This document shows, piece by piece, positions 35,203 to 45,526 of a stretch of 64,000 nucleotides of DNA. Positions within the stretch are counted from its first letter, which is position 1; every line of letters starts with the position of its first letter. Both the position numbers and the translations under genes were made by a program. Origin of the DNA: an uncultured Pelagibacteraceae bacterium (lineage in GTDB: Bacteria > Pseudomonadota > Alphaproteobacteria > Pelagibacterales > Pelagibacteraceae); contig CACNQD010000002.1 of the NCBI GenBank assembly GCA_902622545.1, positions 247,063 through 311,062 on the forward strand, in the 5' to 3' direction. The notes beneath the pieces were generated by a model, which ran no database searches, had not been told where the DNA came from, and was given only the letters and a program-made list of their open reading frames with translations.

Positions 35203-36113
35203 CATACGAAATTATCAACTAAAAATAATACAAAAATTGCAAACAAATATATTATTGAATAACTAAAAACCTTTTTGGCTTTTAAAATATTAAATTTATT
35301 CTTTTCGTCTTTGTAAAGATCAAAACAAATATAATTATAATATATTGTTAAAGGTAAACAAAATATTGCAAAGAAGTTTCCTACAAAACCAATATAGTAT
35401 GGCAAATATAATACTGGTATCATAAGTAGAGAATAAATAAGTATATTTATTTTAGTATTTTGAACTCCACTTATAACTGGTAACATTGGTATTTTTGCTA
35501 ATCTATAATCTTCTGCTTTGTAGAGACTAAGAGCCCAAAAATGTGAGGGTGTCCAGAAAAATATAATAAGGAAAAATGAAATTGCTTCTAATGATAAATT
35601 ACCTGTTACGATTGTCCAGCCAATTACTGGAGGTAATGCTCCCGCGGCGCCACCTATTACTATATTTTGAGGCGTTCTTCTTTTTAACCAAACTGTATAA
35701 ACAACAACGTAAAAGAAAATAGTAAAAAAAAGTATAAATGCTGATAAAAGATTTGAAAAATAATACAATCCATAAATTGAGATTAAAGATAAAGCTAATC
35801 CGAAAATTAAAGCTTGTGACTTGTTTACTTTTCCTGTGGGTATTGGTCTTAAGCAAGTTCTTGACATTAATTTATCAAGATCCGCCTCATACCACATATT
35901 TAAAGCACCAGCTGCTCCAGCACCCAATGTAACAAAACCTATGCTAATAATTGCATCAAACATTGGTATTTCATTTGGCGCTGTAAGTAATCCTACCGCA
36001 CAAGTAAAGATTACTAATGACATCACCCTAGGTTTCATAAGATCAATTAAACCATTAAATAATTTAATCTCTCCGAGTAGATTTCGTTTTAATAATGAAT
36101 TAAGGGCGTTCAT
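35202..36113 (-). CDS. ctaB: Protoheme IX farnesyltransferase (heme O synthase)
   Basis: UbiA-superfamily enzyme that adds a farnesyl group to heme B to form heme O, the precursor of heme A. Nine membrane segments are expected. The prenyl-diphosphate motif is NMWYEADLDKLMSRTCLRPI, with conserved Asp residues; the loop with GAAGALPPVIGWTIV and the segment around YRLAKIPMLPV are typical. Length of 303 aa is normal. It lies 15 bp after ctaD. Heme A synthase (ctaA) is not in the window. Confidence 0.95.
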   Translation of the reverse strand: MNALNSLLKRNLLGEIKLFNGLIDLMKPRVMSLVIFTCAVGLLTAPNEIPMFDAIISIGFVTLGAGAAGALNMWYEADLDKLMSRTCLRPIPTGKVNKSQALIFGLALSLISIYGLYYFSNLLSAFILFFTIFFYVVVYTVWLKRRTPQNIVIGGAAGALPPVIGWTIVTGNLSLEAISFFLIIFFWTPSHFWALSLYKAEDYRLAKIPMLPVISGVQNTKINILIYSLLMIPVLYLPYYIGFVGNFFAIFCLPLTIYYNYICFDLYKDEKNKFNILKAKKVFSYSIIYLFAIFVLFLVDNFV

Positions 36114-36128
36114 TTAATTACTTTTAAA

Positions 36129-37763
<1,635 letters not shown>

Positions 37764-38582
37764 TTATTTACTCGCTATTAAATTATTATTTTGATTTGTT
37801 ATTTCTTCTTTTGCAAATTTTATTTTAGCCTCATCAAGCCATTCTTGATATTCTTCATCTGTTACAACTTTTACGGTGATTGGCATAAAAGCATGTTTAA
37901 TTCCGCAAAGCTCTGAGCATTGGCCATAAAAAGTTCCTACTCTATCTGCTTTGAACCAAGTTTCATTTACTCTACCGGGCATAGCATCTCTTTTAACTCC
38001 AAAAGCGGGTAGTGCCCAAGCATGTAATACATCATTAGCAGTAATTAAAACTTTTACTACTTTATTAACAGGAACAATTACCTCATTATCGACTGCTAAT
38101 AATCTTGGTTGGCCTGGTAATAGATCTTTGTCTTCAATCATATAAGAGTCAAAAATTATATTCTCATCAGGATATTCATAACCCCAGTACCATTGATAGC
38201 CTATTGCTTTAATAGTTACATCAGCTTTAGGTATAGTATCTTGAGAATATAGAATTTTAAAAGATGGGACCGCCATCACAATTAAAATTAAGCAAGGTAT
38301 TAAAGTCCAAAGAACTTCAATAGCAACGTTATGGGTTGTCTTTGAAGGATTTGGGTTTCTTGATTCTCTGAATCTAAAACAAGCATAAGCCATCAAAAAT
38401 AAAACAAATACGCTTATCGCTATAATTATTGGAAGTAAAATCGAATTATGAAAACTAACTATTTCGTACATTGATTGTGAGGCAGCGTCTTGAAATCCAA
38501 GCTGCCAATCTCTAGGTTGGTCTGCGAATACTTTTGAGGACATCAAAATTAAGCTTGATAATATAAAAAAAGTTTTTTTCAT
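37764..38582 (-). CDS. ctaC: Cytochrome c oxidase subunit II
   Basis: Carries the binuclear CuA center that accepts electrons from cytochrome c. I chose ATG 38582, which gives a clean signal peptide (MKKTFFILSSLILMSSKVFA, then DQP); the open frame continues 63 bp upstream without a plausible start. Two membrane helices (around 50-70 and 90-110) precede the cupredoxin domain. CuA ligands are in the GQCSELCGIKHAFMP segment, with the upstream AWALPAFGVK histidine region (VLHAWALP). Length is 272 aa. The 59-bp gap to rsmE should contain its promoter. Confidence 0.97.
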   Translation of the reverse strand: MKKTFFILSSLILMSSKVFADQPRDWQLGFQDAASQSMYEIVSFHNSILLPIIIAISVFVLFLMAYACFRFRESRNPNPSKTTHNVAIEVLWTLIPCLILIVMAVPSFKILYSQDTIPKADVTIKAIGYQWYWGYEYPDENIIFDSYMIEDKDLLPGQPRLLAVDNEVIVPVNKVVKVLITANDVLHAWALPAFGVKRDAMPGRVNETWFKADRVGTFYGQCSELCGIKHAFMPITVKVVTDEEYQEWLDEAKIKFAKEEITNQNNNLIASK

Positions 38583-38641
38583 CTTTAAATCTATATAAAG
38601 TGATTTTGTAGAAATTACACTTAAGATTTCGCGACAATTTA

Positions 38642-39349
38642 TCAATTTAACTCATAACTGACTATAGTTATTGCTGATATTGCTGCTGTTTCAGCCCTCA
38701 ATATATTTTCGCCTAAACTCAACTTAAGAATACCCTTAAATTTACTAATTTCAGCTCTTTCAGACTCTGAGAAATCTCCCTCTGGGCCAATAATTATACA
38801 ATTAGATTTTGTTAATAATTTATTCTTATCTAGTTTTGTAGTTTTTGAATTTAAATCTGTAAAAATTAAATTAAAATTTCCCTGATTTTTATTTAGAAAT
38901 TTTTTTAATGTAACTGGCTCTTCGATATTAGGAATATTTATTCGGTTGGACTGTTCGCTTGCTTCCACAACTATTTTTCTTAACCTATCTAAATTTATTT
39001 TTCGAACAATTGTTCTATCAAAAATGATTGGTATAAAATTTGTTACACCTAATTCTGTGGATTTTTGTATCATGAAATTAAAAAAGTTTGATTTAATTGG
39101 AGAAAAAGCAAGCCATAATTCATTTTTATGTTCTTTTGATCTTATTTGTTTTCCAAGTTTAAAATTTATCAGTCCAGATTTAATACTTTCAAAGTGAGCA
39201 ACCCATTCTCCATTTTCATTGAATAAATTAAAGTTATCACCTTTTTTTATTCTCATGACTTTTAACAAATAATGAGATTGACCTTTATTTAATTTACCAG
39301 TTAAATTATTAGATAAACTTTCTTTGAAAAATAATCTAATATTGTTCAT
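38642..39349 (-). CDS. rsmE: 16S rRNA (uracil-1498-N3)-methyltransferase
   Basis: SPOUT methyltransferase acting on U1498 of 16S rRNA. The N-terminal PUA-like domain contains HYLLKVMRIKKGD. The C-terminal knot has IIGPEGDFSESE and the SLGENILRAETAAI signature. Length of 235 aa is normal. It lies upstream of the oxidase operon on the same strand, and 20 bp from the divergent haloacid dehalogenase gene. Confidence 0.94.
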   Translation of the reverse strand: MNNIRLFFKESLSNNLTGKLNKGQSHYLLKVMRIKKGDNFNLFNENGEWVAHFESIKSGLINFKLGKQIRSKEHKNELWLAFSPIKSNFFNFMIQKSTELGVTNFIPIIFDRTIVRKINLDRLRKIVVEASEQSNRINIPNIEEPVTLKKFLNKNQGNFNLIFTDLNSKTTKLDKNKLLTKSNCIIIGPEGDFSESERAEISKFKGILKLSLGENILRAETAAISAITIVSYELN

Positions 39350-39369
39350 AGTGAGATACTAAACTTTTT

Positions 39370-40032
39370 ATGAAAAAAATTAAGGTAATAATTTTTGACG
39401 CTTATGGCACTCTTTTTGATGTAAATTCTGCAGCAGAAAAATGTAAAGAAAAAATTGGAGATAAATGGGAGAGCTTTGCTAATTATTGGAGAACCACTCA
39501 GTTAGAGTATACTTGGTTAAGAAGTCTGATGAAAAGACATAAAGATTTCTGGGAAGTTACAGAAGATAGTTTAGATAAATCTTTGTTAGCATTCAAAATC
39601 GATCCTAATATGAGATCAGAGTTGTTAAATCTTTATAAAATTTTGAAAACTTTTCCAGAGGTAAAAGAAGTATTAAAAAATCTTAAAGAAAAAAAATATA
39701 AAATTTCAATACTCTCAAATGGTACACCAGATCTCCTAGATGGGTTGGTAAAAAGTAATGATCTAGAAAAAATGTTCGATGATATATTTTCAATTGAAGA
39801 GGTTGGAATTTATAAGCCAGACGGAAAAGTGTATGATATGCCCATAAAAAAGTATAAAGTTAAAAAAAATGAAGTTGCATTTTTAAGTGCAAATACTTGG
39901 GATGTTTCTGGTGCAGGAAATTTTGGTTTCAATGCTATTTGGGTAAATAGAAATGAAAATATTTTTGACAAACTGGATTATATTCCTCATAATGAAATAA
40001 ATAATCTTAATGGATTATTGAAACTAATTTAA
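39370..40032 (+). CDS. L-2-haloacid dehalogenase (HAD type II)
   Basis: HAD hydrolase of the haloacid dehalogenase type II group, which removes halide from L-2-haloalkanoic acids. The nucleophile is in FDAYGTLFDV (Asp of the DAYGT motif). Motif 2 is ILSNGTPD, the lysine lies in EEVGIYKPDGKVYD, and motif 4 is replaced by the type II segment SANTWDVSGAGNFGF with its Asp. The substrate pocket WRTTQLEYTWLRSLM is also characteristic. Length 220 aa is usual. It is the first of five tightly packed plus-strand genes with redox themes. Confidence 0.85.
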   Translation: MKKIKVIIFDAYGTLFDVNSAAEKCKEKIGDKWESFANYWRTTQLEYTWLRSLMKRHKDFWEVTEDSLDKSLLAFKIDPNMRSELLNLYKILKTFPEVKEVLKNLKEKKYKISILSNGTPDLLDGLVKSNDLEKMFDDIFSIEEVGIYKPDGKVYDMPIKKYKVKKNEVAFLSANTWDVSGAGNFGFNAIWVNRNENIFDKLDYIPHNEINNLNGLLKLI

Positions 40033-40035
40033 AAA

Positions 40036-40272
40036 ATGAACAAACCTATTAGAGCAGGAGATAGTGCAATCGCTTTACAAGTTGAAGAGGGAAAATCTTA
40101 TTTTTGGTGTAGCTGTGGAAAAAGTTTAAAACAACCATTGTGTGATGGCTCACACAAAGGAACCGAATTTAAACCAATAGCTTTTAAAGCAGATGTAACA
40201 AAAAAATTATTTTTTTGTGCTTGTAAACAAACTAAAAATCAGCCATTTTGTGATGGTTCTCATAACAAATAA
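40036..40272 (+). CDS. Double CDGSH iron-sulfur protein (mitoNEET-like)
   Basis: A 78-residue protein made of two CDGSH modules. Module 1 ligands are C25, C27, C36 and H40 (CSCGKSLKQPLCDGSH). Module 2 ligands are C61, C63, C72 and H76 (CACKQTKNQPFCDGSH). Each would hold one [2Fe-2S] cluster through three cysteines and one histidine. There is no membrane anchor, unlike mitoNEET. CDGSH proteins sense or transfer clusters and electrons; the specific partner here is unknown. It starts 3 bp after the dehalogenase and ends directly at the DoxX gene. Confidence 0.92.
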   Translation: MNKPIRAGDSAIALQVEEGKSYFWCSCGKSLKQPLCDGSHKGTEFKPIAFKADVTKKLFFCACKQTKNQPFCDGSHNK

Positions 40273-40662
40273 ATGATGGAAAACTTATTTAGTAAATTAA
40301 ATTTTATTGCACCTTGGTTTTTAAGATTGGGTTTAGGTGTAGCATTTATTATACATGGATATTTTAAGTTTCCTTTACCACCTGCCGGATTAATAGAATA
40401 TTTTGGTTTATCGCCACTTTTATCGTCTGTTGTTGCTATATCAGAAGTTGGATCTGGAATATTATTAATTATAAGTGGATTTATAAAGGGACCTATTGGA
40501 AATTTTCTTACAAGATTAAGTGCTTTTACTATCACAATTATAATGATCAATGTGTTTGCTATTGGTCATCCAGATTGGTTTTTTACAACAAAACTTTTCA
40601 CTAGTGAGCAAATATTTCTCTTTCTGATAAGTTTATATTTTGTTATTAAGGGAAATAATTAA
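40273..40662 (+). CDS. DoxX-family membrane protein
   Basis: 129-aa membrane protein with four predicted helices (about 13-30, 47-68, 77-97 and 106-126). The segment WFLRLGLGVAFIIHGYFKF and the later SEVGSGILLIISG follow the DoxX pattern. DoxX proteins are linked to quinone oxidation and sulfur or redox homeostasis in various organisms, usually by context. It begins on the base after the CDGSH gene, and two ATG codons in tandem could serve as start. Confidence 0.82.
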   Translation: MMENLFSKLNFIAPWFLRLGLGVAFIIHGYFKFPLPPAGLIEYFGLSPLLSSVVAISEVGSGILLIISGFIKGPIGNFLTRLSAFTITIIMINVFAIGHPDWFFTTKLFTSEQIFLFLISLYFVIKGNN

Positions 40663-40666
40663 TCTT

Positions 40667-41497
40667 ATGATTGAAGTAAGCAAAATTATAAATCCATCTA
40701 ATGCATCAGATGGTGCTGGTGTAAAACTAAAAAGAAGTATTGGTGTAGAGCCAAATTATTATGATCCATTCTTAATGTTAGATGAATTTGGTTCTGAAAA
40801 TAGTGAAGATTATGTTGCAGGATTTCCTCCACATCCACACAGAGGAATTGAAACTGTTACATATATGCTAAATGGGGATTTTGAGCATAAGGACAGTACT
40901 GGCGGCAAAGGGAAAATGACTGCTGGTGATGTCCAGTGGATGAAAACCGGAAGTGGTATTATTCATTCTGAAATGCCGGCCATGAAAGAGGGAAAACTTC
41001 ATGGATTTCAGTTATGGATAAATATGCCAGCCAAATTAAAAATGAGTAAGCCTGAATATATTTATATTAAGGCAGATAAAATGAGTATCCATAAAGATCA
41101 AGACAAGGAAGTAAAAACTATAGCTGGAAAATTTGAAAAGGCAGAGGGTCCAGTAAAGGGTCATAATGTAGAGCCTATTTATTTTGATGTAGAGCTTAAA
41201 AAAGATAAAGAGTTTAATTTTGATATTCCAGAGACACACAATACCTTTATATATTTAATTAAAGGAGAAATAAAAATTGGAAGCAAAGTGCACGATAAAA
41301 TTAAAGATAGTACATTGATACTACTTGATAATGGAAAAGACTTAAAAGTTATAGCATCATCAGACTCTAAATTTTTACTCATATCTGGAAAACCCTTAAA
41401 TGAAGAAATAGCAAGAGGCGGACCCTTTGTGATGAACACTAAAAAAGAGATTTTAGATGCTGTTAATGACTATCATAATGGTACATTTGTTAAATAA
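40667..41497 (+). CDS. Pirin-family protein
   Basis: Cupin-fold protein of the pirin (YhhW-like) family; bacterial members act as quercetinases or as redox-dependent regulators. The metal-binding motif is in PPHPHRGIETVTY with further ligands in GIIHSEMP. Both cupin halves are visible, ending with FVMNTKKEI. I chose ATG 40667, placed 4 bp after the DoxX stop; an open frame extends upstream to 40640. Length is 276 aa. Its stop shares a base with the next start. Confidence 0.9.
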   Translation: MIEVSKIINPSNASDGAGVKLKRSIGVEPNYYDPFLMLDEFGSENSEDYVAGFPPHPHRGIETVTYMLNGDFEHKDSTGGKGKMTAGDVQWMKTGSGIIHSEMPAMKEGKLHGFQLWINMPAKLKMSKPEYIYIKADKMSIHKDQDKEVKTIAGKFEKAEGPVKGHNVEPIYFDVELKKDKEFNFDIPETHNTFIYLIKGEIKIGSKVHDKIKDSTLILLDNGKDLKVIASSDSKFLLISGKPLNEEIARGGPFVMNTKKEILDAVNDYHNGTFVK

Positions 41498-42468
41498 TGC
41501 ATAGTGTATCTTTTTTAAAAACTGGTGGCCCTGAAGTTCTTGAATATAAAGAGTTAAAACTCGAAAATCCAAAGAGCGGTGAAGTGCTAATTAAACACTC
41601 AGCAATAGGATTAAATTTCATAGATACTTACCATCGATCAGGTTTATATCCTGTACCGCTGCCCTCAGGAATTGGTTTAGAAGGTGCAGGAATTATTGAA
41701 AAAATTGGGCCAGATGTTTCAAATTTTAAAGAGGGTGATAAAGTTGCATACGCTGCTGCACCATTAGGCTCCTATTCTACTCACAGAATATATCCAACAA
41801 AAAATTTAGTCAAAGTTCCAGAAGGAATTGATCTTGAAATAGTTGCATGTTTAATGACAAAAGGTTTAACAACCTTTTATTTGTTGCACAAAACTTATGA
41901 GGTTAAAAAAGGTCAAACAATATTATTTCATGCTGCAGCTGGAGGAGTTGGTCAAATATTTTGTCAATGGGCAAAAAGTTTAGGATGTAAAGTTATTGGA
42001 ACTGTTGGGTCTGATGAAAAAATAGAATTAGCTAAAAAATATGGTTGTGATGAAGTGATAAATTACTCAAAAGAAAATTTTAAAGATAGAGTTATGGAAA
42101 TTAGTAACAATGAAGGGCTGCCAGTAGTATATGATGGGGTGGGGAAAGTAACTTTAGAAAATTCTTTAGGCTGTTTAAAAATGCGAGGGATGATGGTTTC
42201 ATTTGGCAATGCATCTGGAAAACTTGATCCAGTTGATGTTGGTAAATTAATTGCCCCAAAAGGTTTATATTTAACTAGGCCAAGTATTGCACATTACACT
42301 GCTACCAGGGAAGAGTTAGATGAAGCATCTGAAAAACTATTTCAAATGGTAAAATATGAAAATGTAAAAGTTGAGATATTTAAAAAGTATAATCTAAAAG
42401 ATGCAATTCAAGCACACAAAGATCTAGAGGGTCGAAAAATTTTAGGTCCAGCTGTTATTATTCCTTAA
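41497..42468 (+). CDS. qor: NADPH:quinone oxidoreductase (zeta-crystallin type)
   Basis: Medium-chain dehydrogenase/reductase of the quinone reductase group, without structural zinc cysteines. Present are the N-terminal GPEVLEYKE, SAIGLNFIDTYHRSGLY, PSGIGLEGAG, and the nucleotide fold in LFHAAAGGVGQIFCQWAKSLG. Length of 323 aa is typical. It would reduce quinones or unsaturated carbonyl compounds with NADPH. It closes the HAD-CDGSH-DoxX-pirin-QOR cluster and overlaps the convergent DUF2721 gene by 11 bp. Confidence 0.93.
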   Translation: MHSVSFLKTGGPEVLEYKELKLENPKSGEVLIKHSAIGLNFIDTYHRSGLYPVPLPSGIGLEGAGIIEKIGPDVSNFKEGDKVAYAAAPLGSYSTHRIYPTKNLVKVPEGIDLEIVACLMTKGLTTFYLLHKTYEVKKGQTILFHAAAGGVGQIFCQWAKSLGCKVIGTVGSDEKIELAKKYGCDEVINYSKENFKDRVMEISNNEGLPVVYDGVGKVTLENSLGCLKMRGMMVSFGNASGKLDPVDVGKLIAPKGLYLTRPSIAHYTATREELDEASEKLFQMVKYENVKVEIFKKYNLKDAIQAHKDLEGRKILGPAVIIP

Positions 42469-42865
42469 ATTGAACATCCATATCAGAGATATGAAGCTTT
42501 AAGGCTTTAGTAGAAATTTGTATTTCTCTTATAAAAAAAACAATTGATATCATCATAGATAAACAACACGAACCAAAAATTATTCTAGCAACAAATATTT
42601 TTTCTAAATACAAAGCAAAAACTGTCAACATATTGAACAAAAATCCAAATGCGGAAAACATGATTGTATATTTTAAAACATTTATTCTATTGTTTAAGTT
42701 TATAAGTTGGTCTCTCCACTCAGGTGGGGTATGTTTTTCAAACACATGTTCGTCATGTATTTTTCTTATTAGGTTACTTAAAGTGTGAAACCTGTTGCTA
42801 TAGACTCCCATAATTAAAGGAATTGCAGGAAACATTAATGCTGTGACTGTATAATTGATATCCAT
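42458..42865 (-). CDS. DUF2721 small membrane protein
   Basis: 135-aa protein with an N-terminal helix in YTVTALMFPAIPLIMGVY, a soluble stretch with NRFHTLSNLIRKIHDEH, then two more helices at about 62-86 and 90-112. The conserved NRF-loops after helix 1 and the R-L-I pattern fit the DUF2721 family. Nothing is known of its function. It stands alone on the minus strand, overlapping the qor end by 11 bp, and is 52 bp from the divergent ubiA. Confidence 0.75.
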   Translation of the reverse strand: MDINYTVTALMFPAIPLIMGVYSNRFHTLSNLIRKIHDEHVFEKHTPPEWRDQLINLNNRINVLKYTIMFSAFGFLFNMLTVFALYLEKIFVARIIFGSCCLSMMISIVFFIREIQISTKALKLHISDMDVQFKE

Positions 42866-42917
42866 ACGAATCAGTTTGATTATGAAACGATGCTTTGTTA
42901 TTTACAAGTAAATTGTA

Positions 42918-43787
42918 ATGAAAGATTTTAAACTTTTTCTAGATTTGATAAGAATTAACAAACCAATAGGAATAATGCTGTTATTCTGGCCATGTGCATG
43001 GGGGCTTACATTGGTAAATGACTTCACCAATAATAATTTTCAATATATTTTACATCTTATTTATTTTTTTTTAGGTGCAGTTCTTATGAGGTCTGCAGGT
43101 TGCATAGTAAATGACATACTTGATAGAAAGTATGATATATTAGTAAAAAGAACTAAAGGAAGACCGATTGCATCCGGAAAGATTTCTGTAAAATTAAGTT
43201 TGATATATGTCTTAATATTATGTTCGCTAGCTTTTGTAATCTTAATACAATTTAATTTTGTTACTATTCTATTAGGCCTTCTATCTATGCCTTTTGCATT
43301 TAGTTATCCTTTGATGAAAAGATATACATATTGGCCACAGTTATTTTTAGGATTTACTTTTAATTATGGGCTAATAATGGCTTGGTTCTCTATAAAGCCT
43401 GAGTTTAGTTATATTCCAATAATTTTTTACTTAGGAGCCATATTTTGGACATTAGCTTACGACACTATATATGGATTTCAAGATATTAAAGACGATGAAA
43501 TTATAGGAGTAAAATCAACATCTATTAAATTTAAAAAGAATCCTAAACTACTTATTTTTTTATGTTATTCAGTTTTTATTTCAATGCAAATTATCTCTGG
43601 AATATTAATGAATTTTGATTATTACTATTTTATTTGTGTTGCAATCATAGCTGGACACTTGCTATTTTTTCAAATTGCAAAATTAAATATCTCAAACTCA
43701 AATTTATGTTTGAAAAAATTTAAGAGTAACAATTTTTTAGGGCTATTGATTTTTTTGAATATATTAATAAGTAAAATTTATTTATGA
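42918..43787 (+). CDS. ubiA: 4-hydroxybenzoate polyprenyltransferase
   Basis: Attaches the polyprenyl tail to 4-hydroxybenzoate in ubiquinone synthesis. The first aspartate-rich motif is NDILDRKYD within RSAGCIVNDILDRKYD, and the second is DTIYGFQDIKDD. Also typical is the N-terminal LDLIRINKPIGIMLLFWP. Eight to nine membrane helices are expected; length is 289 aa. The stop overlaps the msbA start, linking quinone and lipid A genes in one operon. The product would feed the respiratory complexes in this window. Confidence 0.94.
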   Translation: MKDFKLFLDLIRINKPIGIMLLFWPCAWGLTLVNDFTNNNFQYILHLIYFFLGAVLMRSAGCIVNDILDRKYDILVKRTKGRPIASGKISVKLSLIYVLILCSLAFVILIQFNFVTILLGLLSMPFAFSYPLMKRYTYWPQLFLGFTFNYGLIMAWFSIKPEFSYIPIIFYLGAIFWTLAYDTIYGFQDIKDDEIIGVKSTSIKFKKNPKLLIFLCYSVFISMQIISGILMNFDYYYFICVAIIAGHLLFFQIAKLNISNSNLCLKKFKSNNFLGLLIFLNILISKIYL

Positions 43788-45526
43788 TGGCAAACACAGA
43801 AATTTTAAAAAGATTATTTAAAGATTATACAAAAAAATATCTACCTAAAATTTTTTTGGCTTTATTTTTTTCTTTGGTTCTGGCTGCTAGTACTTCCTCG
43901 ATTGCATGGTTATTGGATCCAGCAGTTGAAAAACTATTCATCCAAAAAAATCAAAGTTTAATGTTAATAATTCCATTAGGAATAATTCTTGCTTTTTCTG
44001 CAAAAGGTATATCTTTATATTTAGCAAAGGCACTTATGATAAGCGTTGGAGAAGAGGTAAGAAAAGCAATTCAAGTTGATATGATGCAAAACCTAATTAA
44101 AGCTGATACAGAAACTATAGAAAAAAAACACTCTGGTAAATCTATAACAAATTTAATCAGTGACGTTAACTTTATGACAGCACTTGTTAGTGTTGGAATA
44201 TTGAATTTATTCAAAGATACTCTCACATTAATCGGGTTATTGGCAGTAATGTTTTACCAAAATTGGAAGTTATCATTAATTGCTATCATCATGATACCTC
44301 TTGCAAGTTTTTTTGCTAGATTTTTGGGGAAGCGAATAAGTAAAGTTACTGTTCAAGCCATGGATAGTGCTGCAACTCTTAATACTCACCTGTTGGAAAT
44401 TTTCAGAAATCACAAATTAATTAAAGTTTTTCAAAAAGAAACTTACGAAACATCTAGAGCAAATAATGCCTTAGAGCAACTTAAAGAAAGGGGGAAAAAG
44501 TTAGCTTTAATATATGCTCGATCATCTCCGATTATGGAATTTTTAACTGGAATTATGATTGCAATTTTAATTTTTTATTCTGGAAGTTTAATTTTAAGCG
44601 ATGAAATAGCAATAAATAATTTTTTTTCTTTCTTAGCAGCTATGATGTTAGCTTATCAACCAGTGAGATCTCTTGCTACATTGAATCTTACAATTAACCA
44701 AGGATTGGCTTCTGCTAAAAGAATTCTCCCTGTAATTGATCAAAAACACAACATTTTAGAAGATAAAAATTTAGATGATTTGAAAATTTCTAGCGGATCA
44801 ATTTCTTTTGAGAAAGTAAACTTTAATTATAATTCTAATACACGATCTATTTTAAAAGATATAAATTTAGATATAACTGGTGGTAAAATGACTTCATTAG
44901 TAGGTCATAGTGGTGCTGGAAAATCAACTATTTTGAATTTGATACCTCGTTTCTATGATTGTGTAAAAGGAGATATTAAAATCGATAATCAATCAATCAA
45001 AAAAAAACGCTTATCTTCATTAAGAAGAAATGTTTCTTTAGTAAGTCAAGAAACAACATTATTCGATGATACAGTTTTGAACAATATAAAATATGCGAAT
45101 TTGAATGCTTCAGATCAAGAAGTAATTCAAGCTGCAAAAATGTCATTTTCAGAGGAATTCATTAATTTGCTTCCAGACAAGTATAATACAATGATAGGTG
45201 AAAATGGAATTAGACTTTCTGGTGGGGAAAAGCAAAGATTATCAATTGCAAGAGCTTTCTTAAAAAATAGTAAAATAATACTTTTAGATGAAGCTACATC
45301 CTCACTTGATTCAGAAACTGAAAAAAAAATTCAAGATGCGCTTAGCTTTTTAATCAAAGGAAAAACTACTCTTGTAATTGCACATAGATTATCAACTATT
45401 TTAAATTCTAGTAAAATTTATGTAATTGATAAAGGAGAAGTTGTCGCTGAGGGAAATCATAACGAGCTATTAAATAATTCATCTTTATACAAAAATTTTT
45501 ACGACAAACAGATACAAAAAAGTTGA
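43784..45526 (+). CDS. msbA: ABC lipid flippase, MsbA type
   Basis: Half-transporter with an N-terminal domain of six helices (about 1-310) and a C-terminal ATPase. Walker A is GHSGAGKST, the signature is LSGGEKQRLSIARA, Walker B is ILLDEATSSLD and the H-loop is IAHRLST. At 580 aa it is the normal size for MsbA, which flips lipid A-core across the inner membrane. The downstream waaA, lpxK and lpxL genes strongly support a lipid A substrate. Sequence alone does not separate MsbA from other lipid exporters. Confidence 0.88.
   Translation: MMANTEILKRLFKDYTKKYLPKIFLALFFSLVLAASTSSIAWLLDPAVEKLFIQKNQSLMLIIPLGIILAFSAKGISLYLAKALMISVGEEVRKAIQVDMMQNLIKADTETIEKKHSGKSITNLISDVNFMTALVSVGILNLFKDTLTLIGLLAVMFYQNWKLSLIAIIMIPLASFFARFLGKRISKVTVQAMDSAATLNTHLLEIFRNHKLIKVFQKETYETSRANNALEQLKERGKKLALIYARSSPIMEFLTGIMIAILIFYSGSLILSDEIAINNFFSFLAAMMLAYQPVRSLATLNLTINQGLASAKRILPVIDQKHNILEDKNLDDLKISSGSISFEKVNFNYNSNTRSILKDINLDITGGKMTSLVGHSGAGKSTILNLIPRFYDCVKGDIKIDNQSIKKKRLSSLRRNVSLVSQETTLFDDTVLNNIKYANLNASDQEVIQAAKMSFSEEFINLLPDKYNTMIGENGIRLSGGEKQRLSIARAFLKNSKIILLDEATSSLDSETEKKIQDALSFLIKGKTTLVIAHRLSTILNSSKIYVIDKGEVVAEGNHNELLNNSSLYKNFYDKQIQKS

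Noticed and set aside
35599..35856. Open frame inside ctaB on the same strand in another frame
   Set aside because: Shadow of ctaB; the ctaB protein is complete with its prenyltransferase motifs.
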